Below are positions 38,142-47,743 of a stretch of 64,000 bases of DNA, one piece after another. The notes beneath the pieces are model-generated. The model did not search any database. It was not told where the DNA came from and saw only the letters and a list, made by a program, of their open reading frames with translations. This DNA comes from Ww85 sp963745765 (GTDB lineage: Bacteria > Desulfobacterota > Desulfobulbia > Desulfobulbales > Desulfocapsaceae), in NCBI GenBank assembly GCA_963745765.1, contig CAVUYQ010000024.1:1-64000 (forward strand), given 5' to 3'. How positions within the stretch are numbered: position 1 is the first letter of the stretch; every line of letters starts with the position of its first letter. The position numbers and the translations under genes are program-made.

Positions 38142-38772
38142 GCTTTCCAACCAGGTCGACAAATCGGACATCTTCAAGATCGTGAATGATAATCTCGCCT
38201 TCCATCTTCTCAACAAGCTGTAACTTTTGGAGACGCTGGTCACCGACCGGAATCACCAGTCTTCCCGGGTCAGCCAGCTGATCAAGCAGAGGCTCCGGTA
38301 TTACCGGTCCTCCGGCAGTGACCATGATTGCATCATACGGGCCGTTTTCCGGCCAGCCCAGTGTTCCATCATCCAGTTTAGCCATGATATTGAAATAGGT
38401 CAGCTCATCAAAAACCCGGCGTGCACCGGCGAGCAGGACATTGATGCGCTCAATAGTGTAGACTTGTTTACACAAGCGTGACAAAACCGCGGCCTGATAA
38501 CCTGAACCGGTCCCGATTTCAAGTACTGTTTCAGTACCTGATAGAGCAAGAGCCTGGGTCATGCTGGCCACGATATACGGCTGGCTGATGGTCTGACCTG
38601 AAGAAATGGGAAGGGGGAAATCGCCATAGGCACGTGATTGCAGCGCCCCGTCAACGAAACAGTGCCTCGGCACTGTTCGCATGGCCTCCAGCACGCGCTC
38701 ATCGGAAATACCGCGCGGTATAAGTTGTTCGTGCACCATCCGTTCACGAATGGTGCCAAATTTTCCATTCAC
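38128..38772 (-). CDS. pcm: Protein-L-isoaspartate O-methyltransferase
   Basis: 214 residues, the normal length. The enzyme repairs isoaspartyl residues in aged proteins using S-adenosylmethionine. Motifs include MVHEQLIPRGISDERVLEAM, FVDGALQSRAYGDFPLPISSGQTISQPYIVA (substrate site), the SAM motif VLEIGTGSGYQAAVL, YDAIMVTAGGPVIPEPL and GRLVIPVG. It overlaps the lipoprotein stop by 4 nt (ATGA) and the YqaA start by 14 nt, forming a three-gene operon. Confidence 0.92.
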   Translation of the reverse strand: MNGKFGTIRERMVHEQLIPRGISDERVLEAMRTVPRHCFVDGALQSRAYGDFPLPISSGQTISQPYIVASMTQALALSGTETVLEIGTGSGYQAAVLSRLCKQVYTIERINVLLAGARRVFDELTYFNIMAKLDDGTLGWPENGPYDAIMVTAGGPVIPEPLLDQLADPGRLVIPVGDQRLQKLQLVEKMEGEIIIHDLEDVRFVDLVGKHGWK

Positions 38773-39158
38773 TTGCGCGGCTCTTGCCAGGGAAAGTCAT
38801 CCGTCCAATCAAACTCGTCCGCATCAAAAGAACTATAGCGAACTTCGCTTACGGTATCTCCGTTAAAGGTGACGATGATCTGGCTGTATCCTTCCGGACT
38901 GAAGAGTTCACCAAGGTAAGGCAGCCGCTGGGAAGCGGTCTCGGTTTCCTCATAATAAATCCACCGTTCAACCGTTGCGGATATTTTCTGCTGCGCATCG
39001 GGGTCACCAAGAAAGGTCAGGACCTCATCCTTTTTGGTAACGCCGGACGTGATCAAACTGGCATCAGAGGCGAGATGCCTGACGGGGTGGCTGGTACAGC
39101 CTCCAAGCAAAATGAGCGTGATGATAAAACAGCTAAATAGTCTTGCAAACGGTGTCAT
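38769..39158 (-). CDS. Small envelope lipoprotein, SmpA/BamE-like
   Basis: About 129 residues from ATG 39158, with GGAG 6 nt upstream; it could also start at 39164. The signal ends in the lipobox LLGGC (ITLILLGGCTSHPVRHLA). The mature part has SLITSGVTKKDEVLTFLGDPD, typical of the BamE/SmpA fold start, and an acidic C-terminus (DADEFDWTDDFPW). It is an outer- or inner-membrane-anchored periplasmic protein and the first gene of the lipoprotein-pcm-yqaA operon. The 283 bp between it and htpG contain no gene. Confidence 0.7.
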   Translation of the reverse strand: MTPFARLFSCFIITLILLGGCTSHPVRHLASDASLITSGVTKKDEVLTFLGDPDAQQKISATVERWIYYEETETASQRLPYLGELFSPEGYSQIIVTFNGDTVSEVRYSSFDADEFDWTDDFPWQEPRK

Positions 39159-39441
39159 CGTCATCTCCGGAGTAAGTGATTCCTGTTTGCCAGAAACCGC
39201 TGAAGGCATACAACGCTCTATATAACCATACATAGATGAGCTGGTCCGCGTCTTTTCGTTCCTGCAGGAAATACAAACGGAAATACCTTCTTTTGGAAAG
39301 CACACTCGCTCTATAGCCTGTAGTACTCGATTTTTCAACTCTTATGTCATCTGCTGCGCCTGAAATAGAACGGCCGGGATTCCACCTTTGCCACAGGTTT
39401 TTCCCGGCCATCTTGCTAAAACGCGCTGTGTGGCGATGCCG

Positions 39442-41329
39442 TCAACTGACCGCTTTGTTCAATATCCGGTAGTTGCGTTCAACCATTTCCAGAGGATCAA
39501 CCACCAGTCCCGCCTGTATCATGGCATTGTCGTAAATCTGCATGGCCACCTCGATGGCAAATTCCTGGTCGGACTTGGCCAGATCGGCGAGTCGGCAAAT
39601 CAATTGATTGGAGATATTGATCTCAAGATTCTTCTTGCCAATTTCCGGCATCTCTCCTTTCCCCATCCTGCCGGCCGCCATTATCCGCTCCATTGAGGAA
39701 GTCATATAGCCATCGGGATTGACAATCATCGCCGGGGCATCAACAAGCCGCCTGGACAGGCTGACGTCACTCACCTTTTCTTTCAGGGTTTCCTTCAGCC
39801 AGGTGACCAGGTCTTCGGCCTCTTTTCCGGCAAGACCGGTAGATTTTTCATCAGCCTCAGGCGGCGCGCTCTCCCCCTGCTCATCAAGAGACAGGTCGGA
39901 CCGGTCGGCAGAAACAAGCTTCTTGCCGTCAAATTCGGCCAGGTGACTCAGAACAAAATCATCAATCGGCTCCAGGGTATAGAGGATTTCGATATCCTTC
40001 TTTCTGAACATCTCGGTATATGGCCCCGCCTCGATGGCCTTGCGGCTTGGACCATTGATATAATAGATTTCCTTCTGGTCGGGACTCATGCGCAGCACAT
40101 ATTCTGCCAGACCGATAGGGGTATCCGCCTTTGACTTGGAAGATTCAAAACGCAGAAGTTCCCCGAGTTCCTTGCGATAGGAAAAGTCGCTCGTGACCCC
40201 CTCTTTCAGATAAATACCAAACATTTTCCAGAAGATAAGATATTTATCTTCGTCTTTTTTGGCCTCTTCCGCAAGTAATTTCAAAAACCGCTTTGTTAAT
40301 ACCCTGCTGATCTTTGCAACCAGGGCATTATCCTGGAGTGCCTGTCGTGAGATATTAAGCGGCAGATCATCACTATCGACGACTCCCTTGAGAAAGCGCA
40401 GCCACTCCGGGAAGAATTGTTTCCGAGTGCTGGTCGATCAGGATACGCTGGCAATAAAGATTAACTCCGGAAGAGACACGACCAAATCCCATGATCTCAA
40501 AATTTTCGGCAGGGACAAAAAGAAGCGAGTTGATCGCCAGGGGGGCATCGGTTGAAAAATGCAGCCGGAACATCGGTTCATCTACGCTATTGGCGATAAA
40601 CTTATAGAACTCGCTGTACTCCTTTTCATCAATTTCCGATCGGTTTCTGGCCCAGAGAGCCTGTACGGTGTTGACCGTCTCGCCATCAAGTTTGATTGGA
40701 AACGGCACGAAGGAAGAATATTGCTTGATGATAGACTCTATCTTCCATTTCTTGGCATACTCTTCACACTCTTTTTTTAGTTCAATGATGACTTTTGTCC
40801 CCCGATGCAGGCCGGGACTCTCGCTGATACTAAAAGAGCCGGTTCCGTCGGAAACCCATTCAGCCCCCTCGCTGCCGTCCCAGGAGCGGCTCTGCACCCG
40901 CACCGTTGAACCGGCCATGAAGGCGGAATAGAAACCGACCCCGAACTGACCGATCAGGCTGACATCCTTCCTCGCCGCTTCAGCAAGCTCAGCCAGAAAG
41001 GCGTTTGATCCCGAGTGAGCAATAGTACCAAGGTCTGCAACCAGTTCCTCCCGGTTCATGCCGATGCCGGTATCGGTGATTGTCAGCAGGTTCTTTTCTT
41101 CATCCAGTTCAATGGTTATTTCAAGCGGTACGTGAGCATCGAAGAGCTTCTCCTGATCATGGGTCAAACTCTCATGCCGAAATTTTTCCAGGGCATCGGC
41201 TGCGTTGGAAATGAGCTCCCTGACAAAAACGTCGCGCTCCGTGTAGAGCGAATTAATGACAATATCGAGCAGCTTTTTTGTTTCCGCCTGAAATTCATGT
41301 GTCGTGCTTTGTTTTTGTTTTTTTGCCAT
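39442..41329 (-). CDS. htpG: Chaperone HtpG, Hsp90 family (one frameshift)
   Basis: Joined length is about 629 residues, typical of bacterial Hsp90. The ATP-binding GHKL domain (1-225) shows LYTERDVFVRELISNAADAL, TITDTGIGMNREEL, GTIAHSGSNAFL and IGQFGVGFYSAFM; the middle domain contains the catalytic-arginine region. A break near 40395 splits it before DLPLNISRQALQDN. The C-terminal dimerisation domain starts about residue 510. The start MAKKQKQSTTHEFQAETKKLL at 41329 is clear. The gene is single. The 437 bp upstream to 41766 have no supported gene. Confidence 0.92.
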
Positions 41330-41766
41330 CGTTATTCCTCTGTTTCTTATGAAACGATACGGGAAAACATCCGCATCGCCCGTTAAAATGCAATTTCTGT
41401 TAGAGTCGGCAAAATGGTAACCATCGAAAATGCGCTGTCAAGGCACGCCGGCACCCGGCAAGACAACAACAGACACACCTTTTATCACGTCAATACGTGG
41501 TATTACGGGCAGCCATGTATGATTGCCAGGCCGGCTGAGGGGAAAGAAGAACCGGTGTTCCAGACGGCGAAGGGAAGAGCTGCGTATACAAAGGCCTTTG
41601 CCGATCTGCACCAGCCTGAAGGCCATTGCACGCCGGGAAACTGACAGCACGACAAAAGAGTCTTATAATAGACAAAAACCACCTGGAGTTGCAGAGAGAG
41701 ACAACTCCTGTCCAACCGGCGAGAGACAGGTGGTGCCGGTCGGATCACTTTTAACCGGGGAGCGGC

Positions 41767-42351
41767 ATGAAAATTGGCTATATCAGAGTATCAACAGTAA
41801 GTCAGCAGGCCAAACAGCAACACGACGCTCTCGAGGCCTCTGGCTGCCGCCGGCTCTACGCGGACATCAGCGTTGAAGAAAAGGACGAGCAACCGGAACT
41901 GACCCGCATGCTTGGCCATCTCAAACCAGGTGATGTCGTGGTTGTCTGGAAGCTTGATCGTCTGAGGAAGAGCCGACGTCATTTATTTCAACTCATTGAG
42001 CACCTCGATGCCAGAAGTATCGGGCTTATTTCTATTGCAGAAGGTCTCGATACGACCGCGCCCGAGGGGATAGATTCTCTGAAGACCTTTCTGCGCTGGT
42101 CACCAAACGACGCAATAACGGCAGGGACAGCTGTTATTTTTGCGCGGGTCAACGGTTATGGCAATGTCAGAATTGAACAATGCAAAACCGGTGTCGATGA
42201 TCTTGACCGTATTATTGAGGCCGGAATCAAACTGATTGGCTGTGACCCTGCTGATAGTTATCCGGGGCTTGATGCCGCAGCCTGCCTTATTGATTCTCTG
42301 GGTGGTGAAATATTACGGGTTGAATACGGGCCGGTACCCGGCAGTAAGTAG
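41767..42351 (+). CDS. Truncated serine recombinase domain with foreign C-terminus
   Basis: 194 residues behind GGGGAG. Residues 1-100 are a resolvase/invertase catalytic domain (MKIGYIRVSTVSQQAKQQHD with nucleophile Ser9; VVVWKLDRLRKSRRHLFQLI; SIAEGLDTTAPEG). The usual catalytic arginine in the RPxL motif is replaced (EQPELTRML). After residue 105 the helix that should lead to the HTH domain is replaced by an unrelated segment (ITAGTAVIFARVNGYGNVRI and on to the end) without any HTH. It is probably not an active recombinase. The C-terminal 80 residues look well folded but unassigned. Confidence 0.65.
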   Translation: MKIGYIRVSTVSQQAKQQHDALEASGCRRLYADISVEEKDEQPELTRMLGHLKPGDVVVVWKLDRLRKSRRHLFQLIEHLDARSIGLISIAEGLDTTAPEGIDSLKTFLRWSPNDAITAGTAVIFARVNGYGNVRIEQCKTGVDDLDRIIEAGIKLIGCDPADSYPGLDAAACLIDSLGGEILRVEYGPVPGSK

Positions 42352-42512
42352 AAAGCCTCCCCGTTGCCTTAAAATCATGATGAGGGTGCACCTTTTCAGC
42401 CGCTAAATGAAAGAAATTACTTTCAATCTCAATACAAATTGAATGGGAGTATGCTGTTCTTATCAAGAATAAATGACCCCAGAAGAGGTCCGGTCTCTTC
42501 CCGGAGCAGGAT

Positions 42513-43307
42513 ATGCACTATGGCGCGATGAATTTTCCGGTACGACCCGTTCTCGATGAAATCGACACTATTGCCCGATTGGGGTTCGACTACCTCGAAC
42601 TGGCCATGGACCCGCCCATGGCGCATTACAGCATTCTTTCTGCCAGCCGTTCCGCCATTATCAGGTCGTTAAAGGATAACAATCTGGGCCTGGTCTGTCA
42701 TTTGCCAACCTTCCTGTCTACCGCTGATCTCACCGAAAGCCTTCGGCGGGCATCAGTGGAAGAAATGCGCCGCTCTCTCCAGGTGGCAGCCGATCTTGGA
42801 GCAAAAAAGGCTGTTCTGCACCCGAGCATGGCTGTCGGGATGGGCGCATTCGTGATGGACACGGTCAAAGAATATGCCTATGATTTCATGGTCGAAATAG
42901 TAAGCGCAGCCCGGCAATCAGACATGACCATCTGTCTGGAAAACATGATGCCACGCAACATGCTGGGCGTGGAGCCTGATGATTTCGCAAAATTTTTCAG
43001 GGCAATGCCGGCCCTGAAACTGACGCTGGATACGGGTCATGCCAATATCAACGACCCTCAGGGAGATCGAATGCAGAAACTGATAAGACAGTTTGGTCAT
43101 CGCATTGGCCATCTTCATTTCAGTGACAACCGGGGTTACCGGGATGATCATCTGCCGGTAGGAAAGGGTACCGTCAAATTCAGCCAATTGCTGCAGGCTA
43201 TTAAAGCAACCGGATATAATGACACCCTGACCCTGGAAATATTCACCGATGACCGCCAGATGCTTATTCACAGCAGAAACCGGATCAAAGAGCTGTTGTC
43301 GGGATAA
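42513..43307 (+). CDS. Sugar phosphate isomerase/epimerase-type TIM barrel (AP endonuclease 2 family)
   Basis: 264 residues from ATG 42513 (GGAGCAGGAT ahead). Barrel strands carry metal ligands: DYLELAMDPP (Glu), KKAVLHPS (His), MTICLENMMP (Glu), LKLTLDTGHANI (Asp, His), RIGHLHFSDNRGYRDDHLPVG (His, Asp, His) and LTLEIF (Glu). This is the xylose-isomerase-like metal-dependent fold shared by sugar epimerases and endonuclease IV; the sugar-isomerase branch fits better because the DNA-binding loops are short. It is related in fold, not closely in sequence, to Hyi at 16473-17246. Substrate unknown. Confidence 0.75.
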   Translation: MHYGAMNFPVRPVLDEIDTIARLGFDYLELAMDPPMAHYSILSASRSAIIRSLKDNNLGLVCHLPTFLSTADLTESLRRASVEEMRRSLQVAADLGAKKAVLHPSMAVGMGAFVMDTVKEYAYDFMVEIVSAARQSDMTICLENMMPRNMLGVEPDDFAKFFRAMPALKLTLDTGHANINDPQGDRMQKLIRQFGHRIGHLHFSDNRGYRDDHLPVGKGTVKFSQLLQAIKATGYNDTLTLEIFTDDRQMLIHSRNRIKELLSG

Positions 43308-43414
43308 TGCCGATACCGCTTATTATACTGAGTCGGGCTCCGTTAATATCGCAACGCCCTCGCGGGCGCTTGCCTGATTGAAAATTGCCAGAAACCCACA
43401 CGAAGGAACCCTCC

Positions 43415-44812
43415 ATGACCGTTTCTCACGAGACCATCATTATCGGCGCCGGCCTTTCAGGACTTGTCGTCGCCCATAAACTGAAGCAGCAGATGGAAAA
43501 TCACCAGCTTCTCATTATCGAAAAAAGTTCAAGAACCGGCGGCGTGATCCGTTCGTTTTCTGAAAACGGCTACCATGCCGAGATCGGCCCCCATGGTTTT
43601 CTCGACAATTGCAGTGAAAGCAGGGCGCTGCTCGCCGAAACGGGACTTGATCGGGAATGCGTCAAGGCATCTCTGGCCACATTCGTCCGCTATGTCTGCA
43701 TCAATTCACGCCTGATGATGATCCCGCAGTCCCCGTTAAAAATCCTCAAGGCACCGCTCATCGGGTGGAAAGACAAAATCATGGTACTCGGTGAATTGTT
43801 TAAAAAACCGCTGGCTGGTGAACCAACCGTTGCCAGGTGGGCCGATTACCGCTTCGGCAAAGCCCTGCTCCCGTATGTCGATGCGGTGTTCACCGGCACC
43901 TATGCTGGAGATTATAACGAACTGAAAATCGATGCCGTCATGCCGGGTGTCCGGGCACTTGAGATGAGGTATGGCTCAGTCATCCGGGGGGCAATCGTCA
44001 AGGCCTGGGCCGCCAGAAAAATGAGAAAATCGGGAGAAAAACTTGCCATGCCTTCCATGACCAGTTTTCCCGAGGGCATGCAGGGTCTTCCCGATAAACT
44101 TGCCTCTCTTTTGGGTAGTGAGGAACTCCTCCTCAACAGCCCGGCGCTAAACATTCACAAAGATGAACACGGCTGGCACGTTGAAACAGCCGGCAAACGC
44201 CATGTCGCAAACAACCTGGTCCTGGCACTGCCGGTGAACCAGAGTCTGGGCCTCCTCGCAGGGGTAGATCCGTCCATGCCGGTCCGGCAGATACCCGAGG
44301 CCTGGATTGCCACCGTCGTTTTTGGTTTCAAAGGAGCGGACCTGCCTCCAGGATTCGGGTTTCTGATTCCCGAAACGGAAAAACGTTTCACACTCGGAAC
44401 CCTTTTTACCTCAAACATGTTCCCGAACAGGTCACCGGAAGGTCACATTGTCATTGAAACACTTGTCGGCGGCAGGCGGCATCCGGAACGGCTGGATTAT
44501 GACGATGAAACCCTGACAAAAAGGGCCCTTGCCGATATCAGGGAATTACTCGATCTCCCCGATGAACCGGCATACACCAGGGTCTTAAGGCCGGAAGGGG
44601 GTATTCCCCAGCTCGGGAAAGGATATACCGATCTCCTCGCCTGGCGAAATGGACTCACCCGGCATCTTAGCGGTCTTTACATCTGCGGATTTGGCTGGGA
44701 AGGTATCGGCATCAACGATATGATAAAAACAGCAACCTCAGCCGCCCGCAGGATCGCCGCCGGCGTTCCCCAGTTTCAGGATGAGGTGGAAGTAAAAAAG
44801 GTTTATTTCTGA
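43415..44812 (+). CDS. hemY: Protoporphyrinogen oxidase, HemY/PPOX type
   Basis: 465 residues from ATG 43415 (AAGGA, 8 nt). The FAD-binding start ETIIIGAGLSGLVVAHKL and IIEKSSRTGGVIRSFSENGYHAEIGPHGFL, the LPYVDAVFTGTYAGD region, SFPEGMQGLPDKLA and the C-terminal GLYICGFGWEGIGINDMIKTA are characteristic of flavin-dependent protoporphyrinogen IX oxidase of haem synthesis. In a strict anaerobe the electrons must pass to a non-oxygen acceptor, as in other HemY-bearing anaerobes. It follows the TIM-barrel gene by 107 bp, possibly co-transcribed. Confidence 0.82.
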   Translation: MTVSHETIIIGAGLSGLVVAHKLKQQMENHQLLIIEKSSRTGGVIRSFSENGYHAEIGPHGFLDNCSESRALLAETGLDRECVKASLATFVRYVCINSRLMMIPQSPLKILKAPLIGWKDKIMVLGELFKKPLAGEPTVARWADYRFGKALLPYVDAVFTGTYAGDYNELKIDAVMPGVRALEMRYGSVIRGAIVKAWAARKMRKSGEKLAMPSMTSFPEGMQGLPDKLASLLGSEELLLNSPALNIHKDEHGWHVETAGKRHVANNLVLALPVNQSLGLLAGVDPSMPVRQIPEAWIATVVFGFKGADLPPGFGFLIPETEKRFTLGTLFTSNMFPNRSPEGHIVIETLVGGRRHPERLDYDDETLTKRALADIRELLDLPDEPAYTRVLRPEGGIPQLGKGYTDLLAWRNGLTRHLSGLYICGFGWEGIGINDMIKTATSAARRIAAGVPQFQDEVEVKKVYF

Positions 44813-44904
44813 AAACAGCTATTCGGGAATCGGGCAAGAGGGGGAATATCACGGTATCCGCACCGTTGCTCTGCCAGGCCATAACAAAGAACGATGCCGG
44901 GAAA

Positions 44905-46227
44905 TCAGAGTTGGCGCACTTTATTGCTGAGGAGCTCCAGCTGGGCGGAAACTGAATTGTCCCGCCTGATCAATCCGCTGACCACCTTAATAGAATGCAT
45001 AACCGTTGAATGGTCCCGATTGAACACCATACCGATATCCGCCAGTGTCTCTTCAGTGTGTTTCCGGCTCAGGAACATGGCTACCTGGCGAGGAAAGGCG
45101 ACTGTTTTTTTACGTGATCGGGACTGCATCTCATCGAGAGTCACCTGGAACTGCCGAGCTACCAGTTCGCAGATAGCATGAGCAGTCAGTGCTCGCGGTG
45201 CACCGACCAGAAATGCTACCACCTCTTCGATGAGCTTTTCATCAATTTTTCCGTTTTTCAGAGCGGCCCTCGCCTTGATGGCGATAATGGCCGATTCTAT
45301 CCGCCGGACATCTCCTTTTACCTGTTGGGCAAGATACTCGATAAAGGAGTCCTGCAGAGACAGATTCTGCTGTTCTGCTTTTCGTCTGATAATCCGTGCC
45401 CTGGTTGCCAGATCCGGCTTCTGGATAGAAGTCACAAGCCCCGACGACATCCGCGAGCGTATGTCTTCATCTATCCCTGAAAGCTCACGCGGGCTCTTGT
45501 TTGACGTCATCACCACCCGTTTGCCGGACTTGATCAGTGCGTCAAGCACCTCATTAAGTTCCTGCTGGGTCTTTTTCTTACCGACCAGATTCTGTACATC
45601 TTCGACTAGAAGAATGTCGCAGTTATGATGATACTTTTGCTTAAAGTTATTCATGGTATTCGTCTGGATACTCTGGACCATCTCTGAAGCAAACTGCTGT
45701 GCTGTCAGATAATGCAGGCGGGTTACCGGAGAGTCAGCAAATATTTTATGGGCAATGGCATGGGTCAAATGGGTTTTTCCCAGCCCGGTGGAACTGTTGA
45801 TGTAAAGACAGGGGCCGATTGCATCATCCATGCTGGACAGGGAGCGACAGGCTGACTGGGCAAGAATGTTGCTTTCTCCTACCATGAAATCTTCAAAGGT
45901 ATAACGGGGATGAAGCGAACGGGTCGACGAAGTATTCAGCGGAAGAGAGGGTAATCGAAGCTGCTTAGACACCGGTTGGGGCCGGGCAAAACGACAGGCA
46001 TCGTTGATACTGACCTGGGTAATGTCCTGATTAACTTCAACTACTTTTTCGATGATCAGGGATAAAAAATTCTGGGTTACATAAGCACCGAAGTAGCGAT
46101 CAGGACAGGTAAGAGAAAGACTTGTTTTATTTTCCTGCTGCCCCTCCAGGGGTTCAATCCACAGACTGTAGATGTTCTCAGAAAGAACTTCCTGTAACCG
46201 TTTTTTAGCTCTCATCCAAACCATCAT
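44905..46227 (-). CDS. dnaA: DnaA-type replication initiator
   Basis: 440 residues. Domain I (1-85), a short linker, the AAA+ domain (about 105-320) with Walker A NSSTGLGKTHLTHAIAH (144-160) and Walker B DILLVEDVQNL (204), sensor regions VVMTSNKSPREL, and the domain IV helix-turn-helix with DIGMVFNRDHSTVMHSIKVV. The P-loop starts with NSST where the canonical DnaA has GGVG, and no dnaN or recF follows, so this may be the second, divergent DnaA paralogue that some Desulfobacterota carry. It begins at ATG 46227; no strong site is seen. Confidence 0.88.
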   Translation of the reverse strand: MMVWMRAKKRLQEVLSENIYSLWIEPLEGQQENKTSLSLTCPDRYFGAYVTQNFLSLIIEKVVEVNQDITQVSINDACRFARPQPVSKQLRLPSLPLNTSSTRSLHPRYTFEDFMVGESNILAQSACRSLSSMDDAIGPCLYINSSTGLGKTHLTHAIAHKIFADSPVTRLHYLTAQQFASEMVQSIQTNTMNNFKQKYHHNCDILLVEDVQNLVGKKKTQQELNEVLDALIKSGKRVVMTSNKSPRELSGIDEDIRSRMSSGLVTSIQKPDLATRARIIRRKAEQQNLSLQDSFIEYLAQQVKGDVRRIESAIIAIKARAALKNGKIDEKLIEEVVAFLVGAPRALTAHAICELVARQFQVTLDEMQSRSRKKTVAFPRQVAMFLSRKHTEETLADIGMVFNRDHSTVMHSIKVVSGLIRRDNSVSAQLELLSNKVRQL

Positions 46228-46798
46228 AATACACCAAAAAACAAAATAGGTTGATTATGAACCATTTCAGACAATCTGGCCAAAAAAACAGACCATCGAC
46301 CCTCTGACTGGGCTAACCGTATTCATAAAGATTACAAACACAAAACAGGAGGTACCGGTAGATTCTCTTCTCTCCAGAGAGAAAATCAAAGGACGTAAAT
46401 CATGAATGGAGGTAAACCTTATTTTTCTCTTTTGGTCAAAGACCATATACAGATATTTTTCTATCAGGCTGGCCGCTTATAGAGGCTGCTTGCCAAGTGC
46501 CGGAATTGGCGGATTCGCACCGGCGACACCTCTATTATTGTTGTCCAAAGAGGCTCTCCACTGATTACCCTTTTTTAACGTTATCCTAACATTTTAGCTG
46601 CAAAGAACAAAAGTTATCAACAATTAAAGCAAAATATAAAACGTCATTTATCTCAAAATAACTAAAAATAAATAAATAAAAAGCTAAATATCGTTTCAAC
46701 GAATCGATGATTGTTTTAATATAAGGTAGTTCAGCCGATATGGGGTCAATTTTTTTTTTGGAGGGAAAAATTTGGTCCAATCCTGACACCACTTTTTC
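46228..46798. other. AT-rich region between comF and dnaA, weak origin candidate
   Basis: There is no supported gene in 571 bp. The part 46590-46740 is very AT-rich, and TTATCAACA (46614-46622) is one mismatch from the DnaA box TTATCCACA; CGTTATCCTAACA lies nearby (46579-46591). A GCCGG...CCGGC stem (46499-46525) is also present. A single degenerate box is weak support for an origin, and the region may simply hold the dnaA promoter. Confidence 0.25.
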
Positions 46799-47530
46799 TC
46801 AAGCCCGGGCGATCGTCAGAATATCGACCAGCTCAGCACCAGCTTTTTTCAATATTTGCGCGCACTCGCGAACGGTTGTCCCGGTTGTATAGACATCATC
46901 AACCAGCAGAACCCTGCTGTTAGTAAACGAAATCGACGGCTCCGCTGCGAAGGCTCCACGAAGATTCTTCCGTCGTGCGGCCCCATCGAGCCCTGTTTGA
47001 GCAACCGTGTTTTTCAGCCGAAGCAGAGCAGTTGGTGCAATTTTCCTTCGCTCTGCCGGGAACAGCAGCCGTGCCAGGACCAGGGATTGGTTCAGTCCCC
47101 TTCTTCGCAATCGGGCGGGGTGCAACGGCACTGGAATGATCATGTCATAATCCGGATTTCTTTTTATTTCAGCACCTACAGCAATAATCTTAACAAGCGT
47201 TTCTGCTGCGCCGGTATCACCATGAAATTTAAGACGATGCAGCAGGGTCCTAGCCGGGGGCTTAAAGTGAACAACAGATCGGGCACTATTAAAAGGGGGC
47301 GTCTGTTTGAGGCAGGATGCACAGAAGTGGTCTTTATTACCGCTGGAGCCTAATTCCTTTCCGCAGCATGGGCATAGAGGTGAGCGGATAAAGGTGAGTT
47401 CTTTCAGACAGTTTCCGCAGAGCATGATTTCTGCTCCGGATTGAACCGTATCTCCGCAACCATGACAGCGCGGAGGGTAAAGTATATCCAGAATTGCTTT
47501 TACCATCGTTTTCCTGCCGGTCATCACCAT
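46799..47530 (-). CDS. comF: ComF-family phosphoribosyltransferase-like protein
   Basis: 243 residues. An N-terminal double zinc ribbon (YPPRCHGCGD, LCGNCL, CPCCGKELG, FCASCLKQ) precedes a phosphoribosyltransferase domain with the PRPP-binding loop VLLVDDVYTTGTTVRECAQIL and the hallmark IIPVPLHPARLRRRGLNQSLVLA. ComF proteins assist DNA uptake during natural transformation; the PRTase reaction is not established. Monocistronic, opposite to bamA across 213 bp. Confidence 0.88.
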   Translation of the reverse strand: MVMTGRKTMVKAILDILYPPRCHGCGDTVQSGAEIMLCGNCLKELTFIRSPLCPCCGKELGSSGNKDHFCASCLKQTPPFNSARSVVHFKPPARTLLHRLKFHGDTGAAETLVKIIAVGAEIKRNPDYDMIIPVPLHPARLRRRGLNQSLVLARLLFPAERRKIAPTALLRLKNTVAQTGLDGAARRKNLRGAFAAEPSISFTNSRVLLVDDVYTTGTTVRECAQILKKAGAELVDILTIARA

Positions 47531-47743
47531 TTTAACCCACCTTCAAACCGTCGGCACCATATCTGCCGAACAAATATATCACCTTTGGAAGAGTTTGAGC
47601 TCTTTGCATTTTTTTATAAACATGGCATAATAGACAGAATTTTTAGTACCCTGCTAACTCTTTCTCAATTAGCCATTTGAAATCAATAATAAAACTATAA
47701 AATGACTCGTGCTTTTAAGGCCTTTCAACCAACGGAATAATCC

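Noticed and set aside
41414..41644. 76-codon plus-strand frame upstream of the recombinase
   Set aside because: No ribosome-binding site and no recognisable motif; similar frames occur on the opposite strand of the same stretch.
46490..46545. Possible tRNA-like segment upstream of dnaA
   Set aside because: No cloverleaf, no acceptor stem and no TpsiC loop of the right form; only an isolated GC-rich stem is present.
46586..46792. 68-codon minus-strand hydrophobic frame between comF and dnaA
   Set aside because: AT-driven composition, no ribosome-binding site.
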